Below, piece by piece: positions 23,434 to 34,891 of a stretch of 64,000 bases of DNA. Source of the stretch: Spongilla lacustris (Eukaryota > Porifera > Demospongiae > Spongillida > Spongillidae); the NCBI GenBank assembly GCA_949361645.1, contig OX442430.1:7656328-7720327 (forward strand), in the 5' to 3' direction. How positions within the stretch are numbered: the stretch's first letter is position 1; each line of letters starts with the position of its first letter. The notes beneath the pieces are model-generated. The model did not search any database, had not been told where the DNA came from, and saw only the letters and a list, made by a program, of their open reading frames with translations. Position numbers and translations under genes: made by a program.

Positions 23434-24022
23434 GGGTGTGGTCATCTTAACATATAGGTGTGGTTATCTTAACATATAGGTGTGGTCATCTTAACATATA
23501 GGTGTGGTCATCTTAACATATAGGTGTGGTCATCTTAACATATAGGTGTGGTCATCTTAACATATAGGTGTGGTCATCTTAACATATAGGTGTGGTCATC
23601 TTAACATATAGGTGTGGTCATCTTAACATATAGGTGTGGTCATCTTAACATATAGGTGTGGTCATCTTAACATATAGGTGTGGTCATCTTAAATATAGGT
23701 GTGGTCATCTTAACATATAGGTGTGGTCATCTTAACATATAGGTGTGGTTATCTTAACATATAGGTGTGGTCATCTTAACATATAGGTGTAGTCATCTTA
23801 ACATATAGGTGTGGTCATCTTAACATATAGGTGTGGTCATCTTAACATATAGGTGTGGTCATCTTAACATATAGGTGTGGTCATCTTAACATATAGGTGT
23901 GGTCATCTTAACATATAGGTGTGGTCATCTTAACATATAGGTGTGGTCATCTTAACATATAGGTGTGGTCATCTTAACATATAGGTGTGGTCATCTTAAC
24001 ATATAGGTGTGGTCATCTTAAC
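23434..24022 (+). repeat. 22-bp minisatellite, about 26 units
   Basis: Unit gtgtggtcatcttaacatatag, highly homogeneous with a few variants (tggttatc near 23462 and 23745, and one unit lacking c near 23690). It lies immediately downstream (minus strand) of the last ankyrin exon I can place, so it probably sits in an intron or 3-prime region of that gene. Confidence 0.95.
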
Positions 24023-24055
24023 ACCATACCAACATACCCCCACATACCTACATAC

Positions 24056-26483
24056 CTGCTCTGCTGATGGCTCTTGCCTTTCCATGTCTCCTGGCCACAT
24101 TGAGGGGTGTGTCCCCATCTCTGCTGACTGCCCCAATAGCTGCCCCATGCTGCAGCAAACAGTGGAAACATTCACTATGGCCCCCAGCTGCCGCGTGGTG
24201 GAGGGGAGTACACCCATGGCCTGGGGAGGAGCAATAGGGTAAACATATGGCCTGGGGAGGAGGCAGGTGAGAGCAATGGGTAAATCTATGGCCTGGGGAG
24301 GAGGCAAGTGAGAGCAATGGGTAAATCTATGGCCTGGGGAGGAGGCAAGTGAGAATAGTACATGTATTATGACTTTCTTTCTTATATTCAGCACACCAAT
24401 AACATGTACACACATTTTCATCTTCATAGGGTGCAGTGGATATTTAAATAACCTTAACTAGCTGGTCATAAAAAAACACTCCATATTTTTAAAAGCTGCT
24501 CACAGTCCTGTTCGTTGACAGACACTCCTGTCTCCAGCATCCAGTGTGTGGTGCCAACTGCTCCACTCTGAGCGGCCTGGGGACCGCATGTTGATAAATG
24601 GGTGGGAGCAGTTCGAATGGAGGGCACGTACCTTGTGCACACAACTTCTGCCACCTCTGTCGGTTGTAAGCAACTTGCAGCCATGCCTCACCAGGAACTT
24701 GAGGCAGTCCAAGTGGTCGTGGGAGGAGGCCAGGTGGATAGGATAGGTACCATGTACATCAGCTGAGGTGTGGGTACCATGTACATCAGCTGAGGTGTAG
24801 GTACCATGTACATCAGCTGAGGTGTAGGTACCATGTACATCAGCTGAGGTGTGGGTACCATGTACATCAGCTGAGGTGTAGGTACCATGTACATCAGCTG
24901 AGGTGTAGGTACCATGTACATCAGCTAAGGTGTAGGTACCATGTACATCAGCTGAGGTGTGGGTACCATGTACATCAGCTGAGGTGTAGGTACCATGTAC
25001 ATCAGCTGAGGTGTAGGTACCATGTACATCAGCTGAGGTGTGGGTACCATGTACATCAGCTGAGGTGTAGGTACCATGTACATCAGCTGAGGTGTGGGTA
25101 CCATGTACATCAGCTGAGGTGTGGGTACCATGTACATCAGCTGAGGTGTGGGTACCATGTACATCAGCTGAGGTGTAGGTACCATGTACATCAGCTGAGG
25201 TGTGGGTACCATGTACATCAGCTGAGGTGTAGGTACCATGTACATCAGCTGAGGTGTAGGTACCATGTACATCAGCTGAGGTGTGGGTACCATGTACATC
25301 AGCTGAGGTGTGGGTACCATGTACATCAGCTGAGGTGTAGGTACCATGTACATTAGTAAGGTAAGCAATAACCACACCACGCACAATTGGCCTGGGGACC
25401 ATACACTACACAAAATGTCAAGCTCAGCCTGGGGACTATATTTTATATTGCTTATGTTAATAACATAAATGGACACTAAAATTTAGATTACATGACTTAA
25501 GAACAGGACGCAGTGCTACATTTTGCCCTCCATACATAAACATCCCAACTCCACTAGCATCCCGATTGCGTACGTGCTGTGAGTTCAACACCGTGCTTGG
25601 CCAACATCTGCAGGCACTGCAGGCTGCCGTATTGGGCCGCGTAGTGCACAGGGGTTCTGCCCTCGTGATCCACTGTGTCCAGCTCCGCCCCTCTTCCCAT
25701 CAGGTAGTTTACGACACCCACGTGATCTTTCATCGCTGCCATATGCACTGCGCTGCGGTGCAGCCTGTCTTCAAGGAACGTATCGCACCCTTTGTCGCAC
25801 AGAAGACCGAGGCAGTCTACTTCTCCATTTAGAGCGCAGTAATGAGCTGCAGAGAGCCCGTTTGAGTCCACGGAGTCCAGGTCGGCGTTGGCGGAAATCA
25901 GCCTCTGAAGCAGGTCTGAGTGGCCTCCGATGCAAGCCTCATGGAGCGGCGTCTGGCCTGCGCTCGAACACGCGTCGATCCGGCTCCCAGCATCAATAAG
26001 CATCTTCGCTATATCTGAGCGGCCGTAGCAGCAGGCAATATGAAGCGCTGTGCGTCCGTTGTTGTCGACCTCCTCGATGTCCGTCTCCTTGCTTAGAAGC
26101 AGTTTCACTACAGTTTGAACATCGCCAGTCTTGGCAGCATTACAAAGCGCGGGCTCGCACCGTTTCCTGGGAAAAGGCTCGGCTGCCCGGGGGACTGCTG
26201 TTGCCCTGGTTACAGGCCCGCCTTCAACCGACTCGGGACTCTCTGAGGTGCTTGCACTGTTTACCTCATCGTCGGTGCTAGCATCGTCCGCGGCTTCATG
26301 CTTGCTGCCACTGCCGCCAGGCTCACTGCAACTATTGTGGCGACCGCGGTCCGATTCTGATACAACAGAGCTGCTTTCGTGCTCAGCTTTGCTACGCCCA
26401 TCACTTTCGTCCTCCGAATTAGAACCACCGTTTGATACAAAATCGATATCAGCATCTGCTTCGGAACAACTCGACGTAGCCAT
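24056..26483 (-). CDS. Ankyrin-repeat protein, C-terminus unresolved
   Basis: Exons on the minus strand with matching phases: 26483-25574, 24762-24632, 24576-24504, 24220-24056. The start ATG at 26483 follows no upstream in-frame ATG. Residues 1-105 are Ser/Asp/Glu-rich and probably disordered. From about residue 110, ankyrin repeats follow (NNGRTALHIACCYGRSDIAK, AGQTPLHEACIGGHSDLLQR, EGRTPVHYAAQYGSLQCLQM) and continue in the later exons (YPIHLASSHDHLDCLKFLV, HGCTPLHHAAAGGHSECFHC). About 426 residues are accounted for. The last exon ends in phase 1 and the final exon was not identified. The role is unknown; ankyrin repeats bind other proteins. The first intron holds the 27-bp minisatellite. 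Confidence 0.85.
24747..25353 (-). repeat. 27-bp minisatellite across the exon 2 acceptor of the ankyrin gene
   Basis: About 22 units of ggtaccatgtacatcagctg plus aggtgta or aggtgtg. On the minus strand each unit contains CCTCAG followed by CTGATGTACATGG, that is, the splice acceptor and the first codons of exon 2. The true exon 2 (24762-24632) starts inside the last unit. As 27 is a multiple of three, the whole array stays open in the exon frame and would add 9 residues (VHGTYTSAD) per unit if an upstream acceptor were used. Confidence 0.9.
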
Positions 26484-27640
26484 AGTTACACAATTGGAAT
26501 TTTGTGGAACGAATAATAGATATACGGTACACTATCAATTCATTTGCACGGTTAATCGTAGTACGATTAATAAACTATGTAGACGCGGATACAGGGGTGT
26601 TCCAGGGGTTGGAACCCCCCCCCCCCCCCCCCCCCTCAAACCTGAATATGAAATAATTTATGTATAATTAGCGTATGATCGGCGCACGTGAGCTATACAT
26701 TTCTACGGAGAGTTCAGCTTGCACTCCGTGAAGAAGTTGCTAAACAGCTAATTCTTATAGCTTATTCATTGGTTAGAAGGCAACTTAGTATTATATATAT
26801 TTTTTAGTTCCGTAAACTGCGAGATACATAGGCGGATCCAGGATTTTTGGCTGGGTGGTGCACATGAATATTAATGAAGGGAGGGGCACGGTAAATTACA
26901 AGCGCATTAACTGCTCATACATGTATACAGCCTCTTTTGAGTAATATAAGTTGGATTCACAAACAGACAATTAAATAGTAATTAATACTGAACCTTGGAG
27001 GGTGGTGCACGGGCACCCTAGGCACCCCCCCCTGGATCCGCCTATGAGATATGTAGTAAGCTGGTATTTATACGTACCAAAATGCTAACCCGCGGTCGTA
27101 ATAGAGCGATTCTTTCCGCAGTTATTTTGATTGGTGCGCTAGTATTAGTACCCATCAAAGTTGAATGCACCTTGCTGCAAGCTATTAGAAATGATGGTAA
27201 AATGTAACGTACAATGGCAAATGCAAATCTGCGATGAAAACCACAATAGCCTGGAAACCAGAACGTAACGGAGTGGTACGCATTTATTGGTTATGATTGC
27301 CTCCGTTTCTAATCCCCCTATTGAGAGACCCTTTTCATCGCGTGAGCAATGACATTCATTGAAATTAAAATTATTTGTTGTCCGCCATCTTGGTGCACAA
27401 CGGTATGGCTTTTGGTTATTACTGTACTTTCACAGTAAGTGATTATGGGTTTGGTTTTATTTTTTTACAGTGAGCACTGATGTCGTTCGATGGTAAGAAT
27501 ATAAAGTATTACGAGACCCAAAACAGGCATAAACAATAAAAAAAACTGTAAATTGCCCATACCATTCTATAGTACCAAGATGGCGACAGCATTGAATATG
27601 TGCATTCGCCTAAGAATTTGTTTCATATATTTATATGGGA
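26484..27640. other. Intergenic stretch upstream of the ankyrin gene
   Basis: It holds a poly-C run (about 26610-26633), a MITE at 26827-27046 with cataggcggatcc inverted ends flanked by AGATA on both sides, and AT-rich DNA with no gene. The ends of the MITE resemble those of the element at 11439-11705. The first 100 bp presumably contain the ankyrin promoter, but I see no clear TATA box. Confidence 0.5.
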
Positions 27641-27644
27641 TTCT

Positions 27645-28317
27645 TTATAACTTCCGAACAGTTAACGTTATTACCTTCCTATTTTCAACACTTCATACTG
27701 CACCATTTCTCAATGGTAGAGTACATTTTGGAGTCTTGCACTTGCTCCGTGTCAGTATTGCAACGTTCGATACCCTACTGGGTTCAAACCCGCCATAACT
27801 TTCGGTAGGAGTAATCAATTCGCTTCAAATTCGGTTTTTAGGTAGAGAGGTCCTATACCTATCGATTTATTCTGTTCGTTGATTTTTATGCCATCCATTA
27901 CGGAGTTACAGTTGAACAAACTACGTGCCCATTTTCGCGCTCGATTCGCGCCAATGATTTGGGCAAATTGCGTTCCGCTCAATGTATGGGGAGGCGGGGA
28001 TTATAACATTGGCGCGAATCAAGCGGGAAAACGTGCACGTAGTTTGTTCAACTGTATCTCCGTAACAGATGGCATAAAATTAACGAACAGAACAAATCGA
28101 TAGGTATAGGACCTCTCTACCTACAAACCGAATTTGAAGCGAATTGATTACTCCTACCGAAAGTAATGGCGGGTTTGAACCCAGTGGGGTATCGAACGTT
28201 GCAATACTGACATGGAGCAAGTGCAAGACTCTAAAATGTATTGTACCATAGAGAAATGGTGCAGTATGAAGTGTTGAAAATAGGAAGTTGATAGCGTTAA
28301 CTGTTCGGAAGTTATAG
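27645..28317. mobile_element. Palindromic repeat PAL-1 (about 670 bp)
   Basis: Arms of about 310 bp: the left begins ttataacttccgaacagtta, the right ends with its complement. Shared blocks include cttcatactgcaccatttct, gcaacgttcgatacc, gggttcaaacccgccataac and cgcttcaaattcggtt. The loop around 27960-28010 has gcgcgaatc motifs on both sides. No coding capacity. Confidence 0.85.
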
Positions 28318-28389
28318 CAAATCAAACGTAATGCATTTTTATTATACTTTTTTATAATACACGCTAGGTCCCTTTTCTCGTAAACTTTC

Positions 28390-29220
28390 CCATATATGGG
28401 ACAGTTTCCGCGAAAATGTCACCCTTTTATAACATTATAATGTTATAAAAATGCTTCATGTTTGAATCGTTATATCTTCCGAACGCTAAACGCTATCAAC
28501 TTCCTGATTTCAGCAGTTTATACTACACCATTTCTCTACGACAAGTTACATTTTGGAGTCTTGCACTTGCTCTACGCCAGTATTGCAACGTTCGATACTC
28601 GACCAGGTTCAAACCCACTATAACTTTAGGTAGGAGTAATCAAATCGCTTCAAATTCGGTTTGTAGGTACAGAGGTCTTATACCCATCGATTTGTACTGT
28701 TCGTTAATTTTTATGCAATCCGTTACGGTGATACAGTTGAACAAAGTACGTCCACTTTTCCCGCTCGATCCGCGCCAATGATATAACAACCGCCTCCACA
28801 TACACTGAGTGGGACGCGATTTGCCAAAATCTTTGGCGCGAATCGAGCTGGAAAAGTGGACGTACTTTGTTCAACTGTATCTCCGTAACGGATGGCATAA
28901 AAATTAACGAACAGTACAAATCAATAAGTATAGGACCTCTGTACCTACAAACCGAATTTGAAGCGATTTGATTACTCTTACCTAAAGTTATGGCGGGTTT
29001 GAACCCAGTGGGGTATCGAACGTTGCAATACTGGCGTGGAGCAAATGCAAGACTCCAAAATTTAATTCTTCGTAGAGAATTGGTGTAGTATGAACTGTTG
29101 AAAATAGGAAGTCAATAGCGTTTAGCGTTCGGAAGATATAACGATTCAAACATGAAGCATTTTTATAACATTATAATGTTATAAAAGGGTGACATTTTCG
29201 CGGAAACTGTCCCATATATA
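28390..29220. mobile_element. Palindromic repeat PAL-2 (about 830 bp)
   Basis: Same family as PAL-1 but longer: the outer arms begin cccatatatgggacag and include gcgaaaatgtcacccttttat and a small aacattataatgtt palindrome before joining the PAL-1-like blocks. The right arm ends near 29220 with the exact complement. Loop near 28780-28840. Confidence 0.85.
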
Positions 29221-29225
29221 TATAA

Positions 29226-29620
29226 TTATATGGGACAGTTCACGACAAAATGAGCCTTCGTATATATATATAAAATGTTATAAAATTCCCTTATGTTTGA
29301 ATCGCTATAACTTCTGAATGGTAAAAGCTATCGACTTCCTATTTTCAACACTTCATACTACACCATTTCTCTATTTTAAAATCCATTTTGGAGTCTTGCA
29401 CTTGCTCCGTGCCAGTATTGCAATGTTCGATACCCCACCGGGTTCACACCCGCCATAACTTTAGGTAGGAGTAATGAAATCGCTTCAAATTCGGTTTGTA
29501 GGTAGAGAGGTCCTATACCTATCGATTTGTTCTGTTCGTTAATTTTTATGTCATCCGTTACGGAGATACAGCGGCGCAAAGTTGGTACACGTTTCCCGCT
29601 CGAATCGCGCCGTTGTACGT
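29226..29620. mobile_element. Half unit of the PAL family
   Basis: Only one arm is present: tatgggacagttcacgac, then tgaatcgctataacttctga, cttgcactt, gggttcacacccgcc, ending in the loop motif gaatcgcgcc near 29610. It abuts PAL-2 directly, so the three units form a tandem series with a final half. Confidence 0.75.
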
Positions 29621-29797
29621 GCGAGGCCCGCTTCCATTCATCAAAGACATGAATATGCAACTACTTCCTGTGGGCCGAGACTTTGATAACTTATAGCCAC
29701 ACCCATACTGCGCTAGCTAGATCTGATGAGTAAGTATTTAATGTATCGTCCCTGTCACAGTTGTTATTCGTTATCTCCTATGTAGATAACGGAGATA

Positions 29798-30973
29798 TGG
29801 CGACGTCCACTGAAGACAACACGCTCGCAAGAGTTTCAATCGGCGGACGAGGGGAGATTGAGAACGGTAGTGACGGTGGTTATACTACTGACGACGACTG
29901 ACGATGGTGGTTGTAGGGAGTGAGCAGCCCCTAAATGACTAAGAGCCAGCAGCCCTAGTCTCGTACCCAGACCCTGATTCCCACAGCTGCGGATGGACAC
30001 CAGCCCCACCCCCACATATGCCTCACTGCATTGCAAGTCCAGACAGCAGCCCCGCATAACCAGCAGCAGACGCCACCAACCCGCACTACCTATGGAACCA
30101 CCTACCCATATCAGACCCTACACACGAGCCACAAACTAACCAGTGGGGTCAGCCTCCACAATGGTATACCAGTGGAAACACTGCTATCCCTCTCGCTGCA
30201 AATGGAGTTGGCAGCCCCCACAATTTCAATCAAGGGAAGCCACACATCCCAATGGACTTACAGCAGAACCTAGCTGACTGTGTCCGGCAGTGTGGCCAGG
30301 ATGTCACTTGTGTGTCACAGCTGTACCAGGACTGGAATGCCTTCTTGAGCCAGTGGTTTGGTCCTCTGGTTGGCCTAAGACACTACCACACATTTGAGTT
30401 TGATCAAGACCACCCTGGTGTCATGAGGATGGAGACCTTGCCATCGGACACAAACCCCACCGAGATGAGCATGCTGAGGGCTGGAGTGGCCATAAAGGAC
30501 ATACAGGAGGCTTATCAGAGCCAAGTGATGCCACCTGTTATTACCCCCAGTGGATTGTCCCTGATGCGGTCACTGTACCTGTACGAGAAGGTGAGGGAAT
30601 ACGGTCGTGACCCCAAGAAAAGGGACAAGGTGTTGTCCAAAGCCTTCACAAAGCTTAGAGGCCAACTCTTCCTATATATCCATGCGGTAATGCTTCATCC
30701 CATGCAGTAGCAGAAAATGACAAACCAAGACCTTCCTCACTTACTTACAGTCTGCAGATGACACTCACAGTGAATTGCAAGGTGAAGGTAATAGCTGACA
30801 CTGTTTCTGGCAGGAGGAAATGCAGACCCAGGTCTGAACTAATCCTTGCCTACCAATGCACTGTACATGTATGTCGCAACAAGTATGCCAGTAGCCAGGC
30901 CCTGTCCCTGCACAAAAAGAACACTCACAAGCAGCCTGCTGTTCCAGGTGATGAACACAGATTCCAGCGTTGA
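29798..30973 (+). CDS. Doubtful gene: helical domain plus one C2H2 zinc finger
   Basis: A first piece at 29798 reads MATSTEDNTLARVSIGGRG. A long frame over about 30060-30686 encodes a Gln/Pro-rich start and then QNLADCVRQCGQDVTCVSQL and MSMLRAGVAIKDIQEAYQSQ, ending at a donor-like gtaatg. A further frame (30814-30973) encodes CTVHVCRNKYASSQALSLHK with two later His, a C2H2 finger. The Gln/Pro-rich part switches frame near 30115, and the phase between the long frame and the finger exon does not match in the joins I tried. It may be a decayed gene, a transposon protein or contain sequence errors. Family not recognised. Confidence 0.35.
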
Positions 30974-31159
30974 CAAAAGAAGCCAGGGTCCAGCCAAGCA
31001 CAAGCCGCGAGGCATACGCTAATATCTGAAATTGACAGGCCATTTTCCAGTTCGGTGTGTGGCAAGACGTACGGCACCCCAGCCGCACTGTATACTCACA
31101 ACAAGACCAATAATGGTTCATGACAAAGGAACCATATTGTGAGATGCATGCTTTTTATG

Positions 31160-31300
31160 TAGTTTAAGGTCACCTCTGCAGTGTACACCATACATCTGTG
31201 TCGTTAAGGGGTTAACTCTGTATACCATACATCTGTGTCATCAAGGGATTACCTGTACACCATACATCTGTATCGTTAAAGGGTTTTTACCTCTGTACAC
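31160..31300 (+). repeat. Short tandem repeat running into the assembly gap
   Basis: The block tgtacaccatacatctgtg(t)tcgttaagggg recurs every 40-50 bp at about 31178, 31218 and 31255 and then meets the gap. The array probably continues across it. Confidence 0.6.
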
Positions 31301-31500
31301 NNNNNNNNNNNNNNNNNNNNNNNNNNNNNNNNNNNNNNNNNNNNNNNNNNNNNNNNNNNNNNNNNNNNNNNNNNNNNNNNNNNNNNNNNNNNNNNNNNNN
31401 NNNNNNNNNNNNNNNNNNNNNNNNNNNNNNNNNNNNNNNNNNNNNNNNNNNNNNNNNNNNNNNNNNNNNNNNNNNNNNNNNNNNNNNNNNNNNNNNNNNN
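31301..31500. other. Assembly gap (200 N)
   Basis: Exactly 200 undetermined bases. This is a scaffolding placeholder and its true length is unknown. Distances across it should not be trusted. Confidence 0.98.
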
Positions 31501-33400
31501 ATAATTGCCAGAAATCAAAATGGATGCCTTGTTTACAACCTTCCATGCAATCGAGAAAAGGAGGCATCAGATGCACAAAACTTGTCAAAAGAAGGAGAGC
31601 GATTATTTTCTCGTAACATACGCAATATTAATATGGCAATGGCCATCCAATACACCTCAAATGGCCTCAGTACCGATCTTGTTGTACACCAATTGATTTT
31701 TTTTCTCCAGTTTTCCAGTTGCACTTGCATCGATTCCTCTCCCCTATTCGCTAATCTTTATCACCCGTTTGTTTCGTCCAATCCACCATTTTAATACTAT
31801 GGAAACCAGTTCTACGCATGCTCAATTGTTATCATATCCCGATCGACCACAATCGAGTCGTGCCGTGCCGGGTAGCCCGGTTATTGCAACCGTGCTGGCT
31901 CGGCACGGTACGGCACGGTTTTGACAGGGTTTACACGTCAAATTTTAACCGAACCGTACCGTGCCGAGCCGTAGCGTATCGTGCTGGCACGGAAAAATTG
32001 TGTCGTGTAAACGGGGTATTAATTGCAGCTTACCTGCCGCTTTAATAATTATTAATCCTCATTAACTGCCAGCAGTTTTGTTTCTGCATATTTACAACCA
32101 TCTTATACAGACTCAGTTTGACTGAAATAGAGAATGAATTTATAAATATATAGCACTTTGATCACATAATTGCATTCAATTATATTAAGCCTACACTACA
32201 GTTTAGTTAATGAAAAGTGATCAAATTTCGTATGGCTTTTGAACATAAAAATCGCACGAATTGCAAAGCTTCTGGGGCTCCGCCCCAGACCCCGAAGGGG
32301 GAGCTTGCAGCGCTCCCCCATACCCCCTGGCTGGGCGGGAGGGGGCCATGCCCCCTCCCGCACCCACCCCTCTGTGCCCCTCCCATTTCTGTTACGTAAT
32401 CTAAGCCGCTACATTTTATAAGTCCTTCCTACGCCTCTGTGATTAACGCTACTAGTAGGTACTTTAATAAATTGCGTTTGCGTAGGCGGAAACTGGTGAT
32501 CTAAATTTCGTCGAAAATTGTGACCGTATTTAGGATTTCTCTACGAGTGCTTAAGAAGACGCGCGCTTTGTAAAGTTGCTTGCAAGGTATTTAGGACTTT
32601 ATTGCTAGAATACAGAACAAAAGGGGTTGCCCGATACACTCTTGGTATCTAAATGTAAGCCAGCATACGGCGCTATTTTGTGTGCCTCGTTGATTTCCAT
32701 AGTAATCGGTCGCGATTAGCCATTCCCTAGATTCTTAAAGCACTCACTTGAGGAAGCGTTTTCCATGTTTATTAGGTCCTAGCCTATATCAGGATAAAAT
32801 TTCATGAGCTTTGGATGGTGCCCAAGGGTCCATTTATCGGCACTGGTGTTTACTGTTGGATTGCTTAGAGCTTGACATAATAATGCTTAACCTGATATTT
32901 CTGTGTTAGAGCCCTGGGAATTAAACTTATTTTTTGTATTTTCAACGCATAGACTATCTGTTTTGTTTATGTGTCAAAGAGTTGTGTGATAGTTCTATTT
33001 AATACGCACCGAATTCGTCAAGGCACGCGTTAGTTATGGAAAGTATTGTACAGCATGGACCGCCATATCATTAAAAACAGCTCAATCATAAAAATATAAT
33101 GGTGCCCACACAGCGTATTTTTCAAGACAATATTTTCATGTTAGCTATGCAGTAACATTGAGAAATACATCTACCCATAACCAGCATATGCCCAGTTATT
33201 GAAGTAGCTTTGGATCAAATGGCAGGTGCTCTCCCTGAACCTTGAACTACAAAATTCTGCATGCTACAACAGAACAAGATAAGATAATAGATATTGTAGT
33301 ACACTAGCTACTTGAAGTATACATGTATAGTAGACTCAGTTGCATGGCTACCTTGAAGGTACTTTAGCTCATCTATCACCATCCATTGTTCACCAAGTAT
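31501..33400. other. Stretch without a recognised gene; GC-rich repeat pieces
   Basis: Positions about 31850-32010 are rich in ccgtgccg/cggcacgg motifs with many short inverted copies, like a low-complexity MITE. Positions about 32268-32385 are GC-rich (ggggctccgccccagacccc and complements) in an AT-rich setting, also typical of a MITE. The rest shows only short frames. Confidence 0.45.
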
Positions 33401-33481
33401 GTTTGCTGAACACAATGCACCCTTGGCCTGGCTGACTACCTTTATAAAAAAGCATCTAATGTTAAATGATGGAAACGCAAG

Positions 33482-33751
33482 ATGTGTAAAATTAATGGAA
33501 CAATGCAGTGCTTGTGTGCACACTCTCAGAACAAGCAAAATAAAATTGTTAAATTTTACATCAGACAAGCTCAGAGAGTAAAGCTAGTTAGTAAACAACA
33601 TGAACACAACATTTCTATATTGCAAGATCAGCAACTTAAAGATAAGATTCAAAAGAAGGAAAACAGTTCAAGGATGAAGATGGAAAAGAAGTTGCAATGT
33701 GTGGCAGAAAAGGAAGTGGAATTATCAAATGAGTTTCCTAATATCTCATAA
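33482..33751 (+). other. Lys-rich frame, perhaps a transposon ORF tail
   Basis: An 89-codon frame ends in a predicted coiled-coil-like segment (HNISILQDQQLKDKIQKKEN, EKKLQCVAEKEVELS). It lacks an obvious start or upstream exons. Highly charged tails of this kind end several invertebrate DNA-transposon proteins, but I do not recognise the family. Confidence 0.2.
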
Positions 33752-34891
33752 TGAAAAAAAAATTAATGTAATATTTTTGAAGCGATTTATCCAACGTGTC
33801 AGTTATTTGTAATAATAAAATAATGAAGGTAAGCATAAACAATGCACAATAAGTTACTATACTAATAAAACGATACAGAATCCATAACAGAAGCAGCATT
33901 TCCACATTGTACTGCAACTGATTGCCTTTGTAGCAAGTAAGAGCCTACATTGCACTCTCCTGATGCCTGCCTAAGGTGATGGTCAAGCTCTCTCCTGATG
34001 TCTCAATGGCTATAGGCGTGATCAGTTATTAATGGTCTGTATATTGAACACCTATGGTATGTGGATCATCAAAATGTGCTATACAATGGACATATAATAT
34101 GTGTAAATCAATCAAAGAAGTCTCAAGTTCCTCAGTAAAGTAATTATTATACATTGGAAGAATGATGAATGTGAATAAATAGGGGAGAACATTATGATAT
34201 CGCTATACGGGCTATTGCCGTATTGGCAGCTAGATTATATAATGAGACACCTAAATTTAGATGTAATGTGTATTTGACTCTGTGAACCTTATAAAGAGTA
34301 CCTATGTTGTATTTTATGCAAATATGGCATCATTATCTTGAATACTTTTACAGTAGTTGCATGCATATGGAGAAGTCAAGCGGTCACAGTTTTTTATATC
34401 GCGGTCCATTCACATCGCGTACATTGTTAGTCACCAGCGACGTAATGTTTGAAACGTTATAACTTTTGAAATAGTAATCTGTTTTCCGTGGCAAAAGCAT
34501 ATTTTTGATGCATTCAATTTGCTCTTTTAGGCTATGCATAAAAGTTCTAGTTTTATTCATTTTCAAAAATTTATTAAAGTACCTACTACTAGCGCGTACC
34601 TCTTTCAACGTTTCTGGAAATAAATGGTGCTCTAACAAGATTTTGATGAATGGCGCGCAGGAACGCTCGAGATTACGTTCCAACACGAGCCATTTTTTTT
34701 TGGGTAAGTACGCGATTGTATGTGCGCGATGAGAGCTAATTATATTCATCAATGGTTCCAAGGGGAGCGTCCGGACAACCCCCTTCCTGTAAGTGAGGTC
34801 AAGTACAAAGTGCAAGCGTCACGCGCCCTTACTATAAAATTGCCCAGACCCTATAAAAATGTAGCGGTTAATAATTTTATTAGTCCAGTTC
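33752..34891. other. AT-rich intergenic stretch
   Basis: Only short frames without similarity were seen; a 143-codon minus-strand frame (34384-34815) has no recognised domain. Positions 34440-34480 contain a gtttgaaacgttataactt motif similar to the arms of the PAL repeats. The promoter of the next gene should lie at the right end; I see a ccctataaaaat TATA-like motif at about 34849-34860, 30 bp before the ATG. Confidence 0.35.

Noticed and set aside
24500..25402. A single 300-residue protein of VHGTYTSAD repeats
   Set aside because: The frame begins inside the intron without a plausible start; the real exon begins in the last repeat unit. Only upstream acceptor use would translate the array.
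27645..29620. tRNA genes, because of the gggttcaaaccc B-box-like motif
   Set aside because: No cloverleaf can be drawn around the motif: no matching acceptor stem or anticodon arm at the right spacing.
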